From Candidatus Zhuqueibacterota bacterium (GTDB taxonomy: Bacteria; Zhuqueibacterota; Zhuqueibacteria; Thermofontimicrobiales; Thiofontviventaceae), in assembly GCA_016926625.1 (NCBI GenBank), contig JAFGOE010000109.1, positions 1-64,000 of the forward strand: a DNA stretch of 64,000 bases, read 5' to 3'. The position numbers were made by a program, and so were the translations under genes. Below the pieces are notes generated by a model, which worked only from the letters and a program-made list of their open reading frames with translations, did not search any database and had not been told where the DNA came from. The stretch's first letter is position 1. Each line of letters begins with the position of its first letter. Positions 20,513-29,210 of this stretch are shown here, in pieces.

Positions 20513-21729
20513 GATGTCGTTCCTTCTTTTTCACTGACTAGTTCTGTGTATATCTGTTCGATTCTGCTGCAGGTCACCTTCCAATCGAATTCTGTCTGCA
20601 TAAATTGACGTGCAATGGCTCCCATCTCTCGTCCCTGGACGGGATGTTCCACTACCCATCGGATAGCCTCTCTGAGCGCTTCGACATCGTTCGGTTCGAT
20701 GAGCAATCCCCCGCCATCGGTTATTAATTCTTCTACACCCGGTATTCGGGTCGTTATCGTCGGCACCTCCAGGGATAAGGCTTCCATGATACAATTGGGT
20801 GTTTTATCGACTAACGTAGGCAGTGCAAATACATCGGCTGATCTGACATATTTTATGTTTTCCTCCCAACTGATATTTCCCAGGAACAGTATCTTTGGAT
20901 GACCGTTGGCCATACGCTTAAGATGCTGTTCCTCAGGACCATCACCAGCGATCACAAGGTGCAGGTGTAATTCCTCCAGAAGAGGTTTGCAGGCCTCAAT
21001 CAACACATGCAACGCCTTATACTTTACAAAGCGCACTCCAACGTAAATCAACCGATCAAATCCATATTTCTCTTTTATATCTTCGATATGGGCTCGGTTC
21101 AAATACCCGGTATCGATCCCATTGTAAATCAACCGCACCTTCGGATAGCCAAGGTTTAAGTGTTCTGCCAGCATATCGGATAGATATTGCGCATTGGTAT
21201 AGACTCTGTCGTTTCTGAGGAAGAATTGTTTCTCAACGAACAGCAACAACTTCAATACACCCCTGGCATTTCTCCAGACGTAGTTTTCACCCTTCGCCGG
21301 ATCCCAGGTTGAATTTGTATAAGCATTGCACATATATTCGTACGTTATGCTTCCGCCAAACAGGTAGATACTGGGTATGTTCGGAATCATAAATTTAGTG
21401 AACAAACCTGCAATACCGGTCGCCGCATCGAACAGATGTAAAATATCCGGTTTCTCGCGTTTGATCAACCTGATTCCCTTGAACGCGACGGCCAGACATA
21501 ACAACAGAAAGTAGACCCCAGATCCCCTGTTTTTAATTACCGGGACCGATACTCGATGAACAAAGTAATTTTGATTAATCTGTTCCTCTTTCTTCAGACC
21601 GGGGATATGTTCACACACCACATGGACCTGATGTCCCTTGTTGCTCAGGTACTTCGCCATGTAATGCGCATTGGTTCCGGCACCTCCGGCAAGCGGAGGA
21701 AATTTACTGCAATAAAAGATTAATTTCAT
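20509..21729 (-). CDS. GT4 family glycosyltransferase, D-x7-E variant
   Basis: A 406-residue GT-B enzyme beginning MKLIFYCSKFPPLAGGAGTNAH, with the glycine-rich N-terminal loop. IYVGVRFVKYKALHVLIEA and VIAGDGPEEQHLKRMA mark the donor domain. The nucleotide-sugar motif reads DKTPNCIMEALSLEVPTI, so the first Glu of E-x7-E is replaced by Asp, a conservative change. Coupled through ATGA to the next GT4 gene downstream and 11 bases from the GT2 gene upstream. Donor and acceptor cannot be inferred. Confidence 0.9.
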   Translation of the reverse strand: MKLIFYCSKFPPLAGGAGTNAHYMAKYLSNKGHQVHVVCEHIPGLKKEEQINQNYFVHRVSVPVIKNRGSGVYFLLLCLAVAFKGIRLIKREKPDILHLFDAATGIAGLFTKFMIPNIPSIYLFGGSITYEYMCNAYTNSTWDPAKGENYVWRNARGVLKLLLFVEKQFFLRNDRVYTNAQYLSDMLAEHLNLGYPKVRLIYNGIDTGYLNRAHIEDIKEKYGFDRLIYVGVRFVKYKALHVLIEACKPLLEELHLHLVIAGDGPEEQHLKRMANGHPKILFLGNISWEENIKYVRSADVFALPTLVDKTPNCIMEALSLEVPTITTRIPGVEELITDGGGLLIEPNDVEALREAIRWVVEHPVQGREMGAIARQFMQTEFDWKVTCSRIEQIYTELVSEKEGTTS

Positions 21730-21740
21730 GATCTATCGTA

Positions 21741-22694
21741 TCAGTCGTGTTTTTCAATTATTTTTCTCATCAGCATGTAATTTCGTTTCATGCTCTCCTG
21801 CGTCAGACGCCAGCTGTTATTGAACGAATCAAGAAGCAATCCCATCATAAAAATGATTCCCGACAGCAAAATACTCAATGCAGTAAATATGGCGAGACCG
21901 ATGTGGTACATCATACCTGTCTTCAAGTAGATGATAAAAATATAGATTCCGCTCATCAGACCAGCCGATAAGAAGATCATGGATAAAAGGACAAAGAATA
22001 TCATGGGATTATAGTCCCTAAATAAAGTTACAATGGTGTATAGGATTAAAAAACCATCACCCCAGGTGCTCAGTTTCGATTCAGAACCATCAGGTCTGTT
22101 GCGGTAATCGATCGGAATCTCGACGATTCTGAAGCGTTCTTGCAGCGAACGTATCGTTAACTCCGTCTCAATCTCAAATCCTTCCGCCAGAAGGATCAGA
22201 TTGTCGACTAAACGTTTGCTGATGACACGGTAGCCGGACAAAATATCGACCAGTTTTACGTTAAATATACGGTTCAAAAGCGTGGTCAAAATCTTGTTGC
22301 CGATCCGGTGAGAGAATGAAAAAGCCTTTTTCGTCGTCTGTTTTCTCGAACCGACAACCATATCCGCCTTTTTATCAAGCACCGGTTTTAAAAGGTCATG
22401 TACATTCTCTGCACTATACGTTTCATCGGCATCGATCATCAGGTATATGTCTGCTGAAACGCTTTCTAGCATCTTTCTGACAGCATTTCCTTTTCCCTGC
22501 TGCTCACATTCGATGACGATCGCGCCGGCCTGTCTGGCAAGCTCGGCAGTCCTGTCGATACTGTTATTGTCACCTACATAAATTTTCGCTTGAGGTAGTG
22601 CCTGGTGATATTCGTTGATGACATTGACGATCGTTTTTTCCTCGTTATAGGCCGGAATAATGATCGCAATTTCTTTTCCAGAATAATCCATCAA
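21741..22694 (-). CDS. GT2 polyprenyl-phosphate sugar synthase-like protein
   Basis: This 317-residue protein has an N-terminal GT-A domain and two C-terminal membrane helices (residues about 230-300). IAIIIPAYNEEKTIVNVINEY is the donor loop, and YLMIDADETYSAEN contains the DAD metal-binding motif. It resembles dolichol-phosphate mannose/glucose synthases, which load a sugar onto a polyprenyl phosphate on the cytosolic face. The second ATG (22691) is also possible as start. It is the last of three tandem GT2 genes, each separated by 3-4 bases, and probably supplies a lipid-linked sugar to the GT-C proteins nearby. Confidence 0.9.
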   Translation of the reverse strand: MMDYSGKEIAIIIPAYNEEKTIVNVINEYHQALPQAKIYVGDNNSIDRTAELARQAGAIVIECEQQGKGNAVRKMLESVSADIYLMIDADETYSAENVHDLLKPVLDKKADMVVGSRKQTTKKAFSFSHRIGNKILTTLLNRIFNVKLVDILSGYRVISKRLVDNLILLAEGFEIETELTIRSLQERFRIVEIPIDYRNRPDGSESKLSTWGDGFLILYTIVTLFRDYNPMIFFVLLSMIFLSAGLMSGIYIFIIYLKTGMMYHIGLAIFTALSILLSGIIFMMGLLLDSFNNSWRLTQESMKRNYMLMRKIIEKHD

Positions 22695-22697
22695 TTT

Positions 22698-23702
22698 TCA
22701 CTCCAATATTTCTTCAATATTATAATCTTTAATATCACCTGCATGTGTGAAGATTATCATCTCCCCGATCAGTCCCATGGCCACCATCTGTATACCGATA
22801 ACCAGTAATAAAGCGCCCAATAATAACAGCGGTCTACCGGCGATAGGACCAAAACCCAGGATCCGATAAAAGAACAGATACAGATCGATTATACCGCCGA
22901 CCACCATACATATTCCGCCCATAAATCCGAGGAAATGAATGGGTTTCTTCGAATATTTAGTAAGGAAGATAACGGTCAGGATATCCAACAACCGGTTCAG
23001 GTATTCGCTCACAAACCATGATTTTCTAAAACTTCCGCTCAGTTGTGCGATCTTTTCTTCGGTTATTTTATAACCCTGTTTCTGTGCGATCACCGGAATA
23101 AAACGGTTCAATCCGCCATAGATTTGAAGATTATCAAGCACATCTCTGCGGGTCACCAATATCCCGCTGTTGACATCGTGTAATCGGAGGTTGGACATGC
23201 GATCGACGATGAAATTAAAAGCCCGGGATATGATCTGATTGATGGCATAATCACGCCTTGGGTATCGCCAGCCCACTACCAGATCGAAACCTTCATCGAG
23301 TTTTGCTAACAGAGCGGGCAGCTGAGTTGCATCGGGTCTTACTCTGGCTGTATAAAAAATGATCTTCTCCCCGCGAGATAGCTTGAATCCGGCTTCGAAC
23401 GCAGAGCTCTCCCCAAAAGGAGATCTCATCTTAATGAGTCGAAGTCGTGCATCCGAATGGGACAGAGCGATCATCTGTGCGTACGTCTGGTCATCACTCG
23501 CGTCATCGATGAAAATGATTTCATAGCTGCTCGTTACCTGATCAAGCGTCGATTTTAAAGAACGATAGTACTCTTGAATATCGTTTTCCATATTACGCAC
23601 CGCAATGATAGCAGAGAGATCTAATAGCTTATCGGACTGAACTGCACCGGGAATGCCGACTTTTTCCTGAGTTACTGATTTTAAATCCATGATGTTCACC
23701 AT
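22698..23702 (-). CDS. GT2 membrane protein lacking the DXD motif
   Basis: A 334-residue GtrB/ArnC-like protein with an N-terminal GT-A domain and two C-terminal helices. LDLSAIIAVRNMENDIQEYY and IIFIDDASDDQTY align with the GT2 start, and VVGWRYPRRD with the usual SGWRxxR motif. Between them the metal site, normally MDADLQNDP, reads FYTARVRPDATQ, so the catalytic DXD is gone while the flanks are conserved. The intact paralogue at 23707-24693 is adjacent. This could be a pseudoenzyme partner, a metal-independent transferase or an enzyme of altered chemistry. The frame shows no disruption, so it is not a decayed gene. Confidence 0.87.
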   Translation of the reverse strand: MVNIMDLKSVTQEKVGIPGAVQSDKLLDLSAIIAVRNMENDIQEYYRSLKSTLDQVTSSYEIIFIDDASDDQTYAQMIALSHSDARLRLIKMRSPFGESSAFEAGFKLSRGEKIIFYTARVRPDATQLPALLAKLDEGFDLVVGWRYPRRDYAINQIISRAFNFIVDRMSNLRLHDVNSGILVTRRDVLDNLQIYGGLNRFIPVIAQKQGYKITEEKIAQLSGSFRKSWFVSEYLNRLLDILTVIFLTKYSKKPIHFLGFMGGICMVVGGIIDLYLFFYRILGFGPIAGRPLLLLGALLLVIGIQMVAMGLIGEMIIFTHAGDIKDYNIEEILE

Positions 23703-23706
23703 ATAT

Positions 23707-24693
23707 TTATTTTGATTTCATGAATGATTTACCGTTTATGGGTATCTTTTCTGTCAAATAGATGCTCTTTCGCTTACCAGTTTTCACGATCAAATCTGCT
23801 AATAATCCCCACACAATGAATTGAAAACCAGTGGCGATGAATAAAAACACAGACGTCAATAGGATGTTGATATCGGTTAAAGGTTTGTTGAATAAATAGA
23901 CTCTATATAATATCCACAACGACGAAATTATGCCGAAAACAATAAACATGACTCCGATCTTTCCGAAGAAACGTAACGGATTTCTTAAATATTTCATAAA
24001 CAGATTCATGGCCATTAAATCCACGATCACACGAAAGGTACGCGTAATATTATATTTCGATTTTCCGAACTTCCTGGGATGATGCGTGACCACCATCTCA
24101 GAGATCCTGGCCCCTTCGATTTTTGCCAGCGCCGGTATGAATCGGTGAAGTTCACCATATAAGTTAATCCGTTTGATGATCTCCGAACGAAACGCCTTCA
24201 GGGAACAACCCGTGTCGTGCAATTTGACTCTCGTCACGGAACAGATTATCTTATTGGCAATTTTTGATGGTACCTTCCGAATGATCAGCTTATCCTTTCT
24301 GTTCTTACGCCAACCGCTCACCAAATCGTAGCCTTCCTCCAATTTATCCAGTAACCTTGGCATATCGATCGGATCGTTTTGTAAATCGCCATCCATCGCG
24401 ATGACGACATCTCCCCGGGCTGCATCGAAACCCGCTGACATGGCAGCCGATTGTCCAAAATTACCGCGGAATTTGACAACCTTCACATGTTTGTTCTGCT
24501 GGTGTATCTGTTTGAGCAGCGGATAGGTCTGATCCCTACTACCGTCATCCACATAGATAATCTCATAGGTCTTATCAATTGTCTCCAGAACAGTCTGAAT
24601 ACGCGTGTGCAGAAGATTCACATTTTCCTCTTCGTTGTACAGCGGTACGACAATCGAAAGATCGAGTCGATCCTGTTCTCTGATTTTTCTCAT
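23707..24693 (-). CDS. GT2 polyprenyl-phosphate sugar synthase (ArnC/GtrB-like)
   Basis: This 328-residue enzyme has all family landmarks: LSIVVPLYNEEENVNLLH near 12, YEIIYVDDGSRDQTY near 45, VVIAMDGDLQNDPIDMP near 90 with the DGD metal motif, and LVSGWRKNRKD. GELHRFIPALAKIEG follows, and two membrane helices end the protein (about 225-310). The expected reaction is transfer of a sugar or sugar derivative from a nucleotide to undecaprenyl phosphate. The start overlaps the end of the upstream YdjM-like gene by four bases (ATGA). Confidence 0.92.
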   Translation of the reverse strand: MRKIREQDRLDLSIVVPLYNEEENVNLLHTRIQTVLETIDKTYEIIYVDDGSRDQTYPLLKQIHQQNKHVKVVKFRGNFGQSAAMSAGFDAARGDVVIAMDGDLQNDPIDMPRLLDKLEEGYDLVSGWRKNRKDKLIIRKVPSKIANKIICSVTRVKLHDTGCSLKAFRSEIIKRINLYGELHRFIPALAKIEGARISEMVVTHHPRKFGKSKYNITRTFRVIVDLMAMNLFMKYLRNPLRFFGKIGVMFIVFGIISSLWILYRVYLFNKPLTDINILLTSVFLFIATGFQFIVWGLLADLIVKTGKRKSIYLTEKIPINGKSFMKSK

Positions 24694-25244
24694 AATGACC
24701 TTCGTCTATTTTTCCTTATGTACTCGGTTAAAATCAATATAGGCAACAAGATAACAACCTCCTGAGCGATCGTCATAAGATTGTGCCAATTGAATAAGCT
24801 CTGTATAAAAATCTCACTCGATGATGCCTTGTGCACATCATTGAAAATATAAAATGAAGATAAGAAATAGTCATCACTTAACGGCCAGAACAGTTGTTCT
24901 CCAAAAGGATAACGCGTATCCTTGCCCAGAAAATCCATAACCAAATGACTGACGTAAACAGCAAACATCAACAGCATCGCCCTGATGAAATCTTTACGAC
25001 GGATCAAGCGGTAAATCAGGGCAACGACGACACTGACCAGCAAGGCGAAAAAGAAGCTGTGTGTCATCCCGTGATGATAAAGATTAGGATTTCCTGCAAT
25101 ATAACCCGGAACATAATCCAGATCCGCAAAATTAGCGATCATGACGAACAATATCAATTCGTACCATAAAATAGTGGCACCCATTTTTCTGGACGAATTA
25201 TACAGTATCGCTCCCATTAATGTATGACCTACAGGCGTTGGCAT
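24690..25244 (-). CDS. YdjM-like membrane metal-dependent hydrolase family protein
   Basis: A 184-residue protein with four or five membrane helices. MPTPVGHTLMGAIL, DLDYVPGY, YHHGMTHSFFFALLVS and SHLVMDFLGKDTRYPFG give the His/Asp pattern of the YdjM/PF04307 family of putative membrane-bound metal-dependent hydrolases. No substrate is established for the family. It is translationally coupled (ATGA) to the GT2 gene downstream and 32 bases from the GT2 gene upstream, so a role in handling a lipid-linked intermediate is possible but speculative. Confidence 0.85.
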   Translation of the reverse strand: MPTPVGHTLMGAILYNSSRKMGATILWYELILFVMIANFADLDYVPGYIAGNPNLYHHGMTHSFFFALLVSVVVALIYRLIRRKDFIRAMLLMFAVYVSHLVMDFLGKDTRYPFGEQLFWPLSDDYFLSSFYIFNDVHKASSSEIFIQSLFNWHNLMTIAQEVVILLPILILTEYIRKNRRRSL

Positions 25245-25276
25245 ATCGCTATTCTACTCTTTATGAGCTTCATCCT

Positions 25277-26224
25277 TTATTTCTTGAAATTCGAATTGAG
25301 TACTCGTTCGATCGCACGTTGTCTATTGAAAAGTCCGTCGAAAAGTCCTTTTGCCTTGCCCCAAACGCCGCGCACATCACGACACACGACCAGGTCTCGT
25401 ATAAACGCGAAAGGCAAGCCTCCGATCGCGTAACCCAGATACTTGATCCATTGTCGCTTGTTCGCATGCTTTTTCATGAAACGAATGGCGTTCCGTGTGG
25501 CCAGGTATTTCTTACGGAATGAAAATTGTTCTATTACGGCATGAGGCCGGTGCCACACTTTCGAATGAGGATTAAATAATACCTTATAGCCCGCTTTGTG
25601 GACACGTACACTCAAATCGGTGTCCTCGAACCAGTATCCCACAAACTTCTCATCAAATAGACCGACCTTGGCGAGCACCTCTTTTCTCACCAATAATGCG
25701 CCACCCCATAGATAATCGACCTCTTCGACGTTCTGAAACCTTCCGATGTCCTTTTCTCCGTCACCACGCCCCCGTGATACGTTTTGAGTATAGTCGATGA
25801 TACCGCCGGCTGAGAGGATGATATCCGGTTTGCTGTGATCGTACATCATCGAGCCCACCATGCCTGCGTCAGGATCCTCATCAGCGATCGATACGAGCTT
25901 CGACAATGCATCTACAGAACATACGATATCATTATCGACCATAAAGATGTAATCGACTGCCGTATTGATCGCATAACGCAGTCCGATGTTCTTCCCACCG
26001 ATCGCACCATAATTCTTGTCATTTTCGATCACCGTCACATCCGGACAAGTCGCTTTCACGGCCGCAGCGGAACCATCGGTAGAGGCATTATCGACGACGA
26101 CTATCTCTGTAGTCGGGTAGTCCATTGCCTTGACCGAGGCAATACACTCCAATAGATAATCTTTTCTATTCCAATTCAATATAACGGTAGAAACCCTTGA
26201 TCCATGCTTCATAACTATCTCCAT
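25277..26224 (-). CDS. GT2 family glycosyltransferase (rhamnosyltransferase-like)
   Basis: This 315-residue GT-A enzyme contains VSTVILNWNRKDYLLECI at the start, IVVVDNASTDGS near 45, YIFMVDNDIVC with the DND metal motif near 105, and WGGALLVRKEVLAKVGLFDEKF near 195, followed by YWFEDTDLSVRVHKAGYKV. This last pattern is the ED-containing acceptor motif of WcaA/RfbF-like transferases. There are no clear membrane helices, so it acts at the cytosolic membrane face on the lipid-linked unit. It starts 3 bases after the deacetylase gene, as part of the same operon. Confidence 0.9.
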   Translation of the reverse strand: MEIVMKHGSRVSTVILNWNRKDYLLECIASVKAMDYPTTEIVVVDNASTDGSAAAVKATCPDVTVIENDKNYGAIGGKNIGLRYAINTAVDYIFMVDNDIVCSVDALSKLVSIADEDPDAGMVGSMMYDHSKPDIILSAGGIIDYTQNVSRGRGDGEKDIGRFQNVEEVDYLWGGALLVRKEVLAKVGLFDEKFVGYWFEDTDLSVRVHKAGYKVLFNPHSKVWHRPHAVIEQFSFRKKYLATRNAIRFMKKHANKRQWIKYLGYAIGGLPFAFIRDLVVCRDVRGVWGKAKGLFDGLFNRQRAIERVLNSNFKK

Positions 26225-26227
26225 TGA

Positions 26228-27325
26228 TCAATACATCACACCTTTGAAAAGCCTGCGCCACATCTTGTAGAGCAGCACGCCCCAAAATGAACGACGTCCT
26301 TTCCCGGGCAAACAGCGAATGAAATCGCCCGTGACCCTCCTGATCACCTTTAGATCAGGTAATTCCATTAATTCCGACGACAATTTGCTCATACCTATAT
26401 AGGCTGTACTGAATCCCAGGATCGGTAAAATCTTGAGTGTCTCCTGGCCTGCCTCGTTCCATGGAAATGCAAAATGTTTAACCTGTTTATTTTGTAAACG
26501 TTCTTCAATGACATTCTTCGATCGGAGCAGCTCGTCCTGAATCTGCGTTCTTCTTTCCTCATCGCTCTCGTAAGCATCATGTTCAGGTTGTGCGGCTCGA
26601 TATTGGTTCACCTGTTCGGTTAACTTTTGCTTCCAGTGAGGCTGTTTGAAAAAATCCTCTCCCCCATGCCCGTTAACATAGTCGATACACATTTGCGTAA
26701 GTGCTTCATCGGGGATTAGTCGGTAATGATCAGAAAACCGAGAAGCGTATTCATAAATGGGCATCCCAAATCGATGGTTTAGCTCATCGTTCTCCTGATA
26801 ACGCCCCTCCCAGATGGGCAGATTCCAGGGTTTATCCTTATCCACATGTGGTCCCAGAAAATCGGCGATATGATCCGAAATACATATCGCCTGATGCGAA
26901 TAGGAATGCGATTGAAAATCGATCACTCCGCTGTCATGCATTTCCATGACCTGATCCCACGTTAACATACCGCTCGTACCGATCCAGCGCGGAATAATAA
27001 ATACAACAGCCTTGTGACCATATTGCTTGAGCAGCGGAAACACAATCTCATACACATCAGACGTACCATCATCGAACGTGATGACCACCTCATCGTGATC
27101 CATATCGTTAGCCTTCAGCCTGTTTTCACACTCATCAGCGCTCAGGGTCTTGTAATTATTCCGTTTCAAGTGGTCCAGGCAATCACGAAATTCATCATGA
27201 TGAACATGATGATACACAAACGCGGGTATGTCATCATCCACGCTCTTGTTAAAAATAAATTTCGGATATTCTTTTCTCAAATATCCGGATATGAATGAGA
27301 TCCAATCCTGTAATAACGCTTTCAT
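26228..27325 (-). CDS. Polysaccharide deacetylase (NodB/CE4 domain)
   Basis: About 365 residues from the ATG at 27325 (MKALLQDWISF), which overlaps the stop of the upstream AsnB-like gene as ATGA; a longer frame to 27370 would overlap it further and looks unlikely. The CE4 domain shows VVITFDDGTSDVYE (catalytic and metal Asp), VDFQ-type region VIDFQSHSYSHQ (metal His pair) and HFAFPWNEAGQ. Between the second and third motif there is an insertion of roughly 110 polar residues. No signal peptide is visible, so it may act on a cytosolic lipid-linked sugar, removing an N- or O-acetyl group. Confidence 0.88.
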   Translation of the reverse strand: MKALLQDWISFISGYLRKEYPKFIFNKSVDDDIPAFVYHHVHHDEFRDCLDHLKRNNYKTLSADECENRLKANDMDHDEVVITFDDGTSDVYEIVFPLLKQYGHKAVVFIIPRWIGTSGMLTWDQVMEMHDSGVIDFQSHSYSHQAICISDHIADFLGPHVDKDKPWNLPIWEGRYQENDELNHRFGMPIYEYASRFSDHYRLIPDEALTQMCIDYVNGHGGEDFFKQPHWKQKLTEQVNQYRAAQPEHDAYESDEERRTQIQDELLRSKNVIEERLQNKQVKHFAFPWNEAGQETLKILPILGFSTAYIGMSKLSSELMELPDLKVIRRVTGDFIRCLPGKGRRSFWGVLLYKMWRRLFKGVMY

Positions 27326-29187
27326 ATCAAATTCTCTCGCAGCCATAGTTCCAAAACAATCATGGCCCACAGACGGTGTGAATTATTCCGCTTCTTCGAC
27401 AAATGATCATCGAGCATGGTCTTTACATGATCATAATTAAAAAATCCTCTCTTGCGAATCACCGATTCCGATAACCAATCCATAAAAAATGTTCTGACGG
27501 TTTCATTATCGCGAATCCAATTTTTCAGAGGAACGCTATGACCCAGTTTATCCTTACGATATATGATATCATGGGGTAAAACTGGCTCCATCGCTCGTTT
27601 AAATATGTATTTTGAGTCTGAAAATCCTTTTATCTTCAAATTAGATGGTATACCTGCGACGAATTCGACCAGCCGATGATCCAGCATCGGAAATCGAGCC
27701 TCTATACCGAAATGCTTCAGCATGCCGATTCTCCGCAGATAAAATCCCATCACCGTCTGATAATCGCTGTAGATAGATCGACTCAATAAATCCTGACCAT
27801 CGGCTTCTTTATTGAATCTCAATATTACCTGATACGGATCGAACGAATTGAAATTTGGGTACAGATCGTGTACGATCAAGTTACTGATCTCTTTTTCGGT
27901 ATAATAGATTCGCCATCGATGTGACAGCAGTCCCTTCGGATATCTGTAACTCTCTGAAAATCGTTTTATCTTGACGATCAAATTCTTCTTCTTCTCCGAA
28001 TCCGGCAGCAATCGTCCAACACTAAACGCTGGATTCAGTATGAAGGATGGGAGGAAATTAAAGAACTGGGCTGTTTTGTCTGCCAGATACACGGGATGCC
28101 CTCCGAACAGCTCATCCCCACCGTCTCCCGTGTAAATGCAGTTCACGACATCGGCTGCGTTCCTGGCTAAAATGTACGAGGCAATATTGATCCCTACATC
28201 ACAAAACGGTTCATCGATCAATTTAACGAAATCCTGAATTGAAGGGACATCGTTAGCCGTGTATTCGCTGACATGATGAATAGTGCGATAATGATTAGAG
28301 ACGATTTGAGCGTAATGGGACTCGTCAAAACTCTCTCCGCGGCATCTGAATGAAAAAGTGTGCAGATCACCATCAAGATACGATCGTGATAGAGCCGTCA
28401 TTGTACTCGAATCCATGCCTCCGCTGAGGAATATACCGGGTGTAAGATGATCGTCCACTCGTATGCGGACTGCTTCCTGCAATAGATTCAATAAGGTCTC
28501 TTCAATCTCCGGCTCTGAGGTTTTTTGATTCCCCGTTTTGAACGATAGATACCAATACGGTTCGATTTTCGTATTTCCTTTTTCATAAATCAACGTGTGT
28601 CCTGGTCTTAATTTATGTACATTTTTATAAAATGTATATAACGCCGGATTATAACAGAAGAGTAAATATTGATGAATGGCATGAAAATTCAGTTCTTTTT
28701 TAATCAATCCACTATTAACGATGGAAGCCAACGTCGAGCTGAATAGTAATTTATTACCATCCACATAATAGAACATGGGTTCGATTCCGAATCGATCGCG
28801 TGATAGGATGACGCGTTCGTTTTTTCTATCGATAATGGCAAATGAAAACTTCCCATTCAACTTATTAACAAAATCAACTCCGTACGATTCATACAACTTT
28901 AAGATAATGCAGGCACCCGATTTCTCTTTAGCAACATGAGTGTCGGATTTATCCTCTACGGAATAAATCATACCTTGAAACAGCACTGCAACCGAATGAT
29001 CTGCATTTTCCACCGGTGTCGCATTTTCATCCCTTACATGAGGTAATGAGCTCACCCCAACGCCGAAATGATCTCTGCTCAGACTATTCATGTGTCCGCT
29101 TTTCCCGTCACCGTATGTACTCATCCTATTTAACGAATCGACATCGACATGCTCGGACGGATCATTGTTATATATACCCCAAATCAT
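27322..29187 (-). CDS. Asparagine synthetase-like protein with degenerate glutaminase domain
   Basis: A 621-residue AsnB homologue. The synthetase domain is complete, with GIFLSGGMDSSTMTALS and YTGDGGDELFGGHP. The N-terminal domain is present in length but has lost its catalytic residues: the start is MIWGIYNND (Trp in place of the nucleophile Cys, with one extra residue), HRGPD is absent, and FNGEIYN has become FQGMIYS. The start at 29187 is secure because AGGAG precedes it by five bases. Glutamine hydrolysis is therefore not expected. A ligase using ammonia or another amine is the likely alternative. The downstream deacetylase is coupled by ATGA, hinting that a freed amino group could be its co-substrate (inference). 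Confidence 0.9.
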   Translation of the reverse strand: MIWGIYNNDPSEHVDVDSLNRMSTYGDGKSGHMNSLSRDHFGVGVSSLPHVRDENATPVENADHSVAVLFQGMIYSVEDKSDTHVAKEKSGACIILKLYESYGVDFVNKLNGKFSFAIIDRKNERVILSRDRFGIEPMFYYVDGNKLLFSSTLASIVNSGLIKKELNFHAIHQYLLFCYNPALYTFYKNVHKLRPGHTLIYEKGNTKIEPYWYLSFKTGNQKTSEPEIEETLLNLLQEAVRIRVDDHLTPGIFLSGGMDSSTMTALSRSYLDGDLHTFSFRCRGESFDESHYAQIVSNHYRTIHHVSEYTANDVPSIQDFVKLIDEPFCDVGINIASYILARNAADVVNCIYTGDGGDELFGGHPVYLADKTAQFFNFLPSFILNPAFSVGRLLPDSEKKKNLIVKIKRFSESYRYPKGLLSHRWRIYYTEKEISNLIVHDLYPNFNSFDPYQVILRFNKEADGQDLLSRSIYSDYQTVMGFYLRRIGMLKHFGIEARFPMLDHRLVEFVAGIPSNLKIKGFSDSKYIFKRAMEPVLPHDIIYRKDKLGHSVPLKNWIRDNETVRTFFMDWLSESVIRKRGFFNYDHVKTMLDDHLSKKRNNSHRLWAMIVLELWLRENLI

Positions 29188-29210
29188 AGTAGCTCCTGAA
29201 TCAAAACATT

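Noticed and set aside
27322-29187. Pseudogene interpretation of the AsnB homologue with lost glutaminase residues
   Set aside because: The frame is uninterrupted over 621 codons, has a good ribosome-binding site, keeps all synthetase motifs and is coupled to the next gene, so it looks functional.
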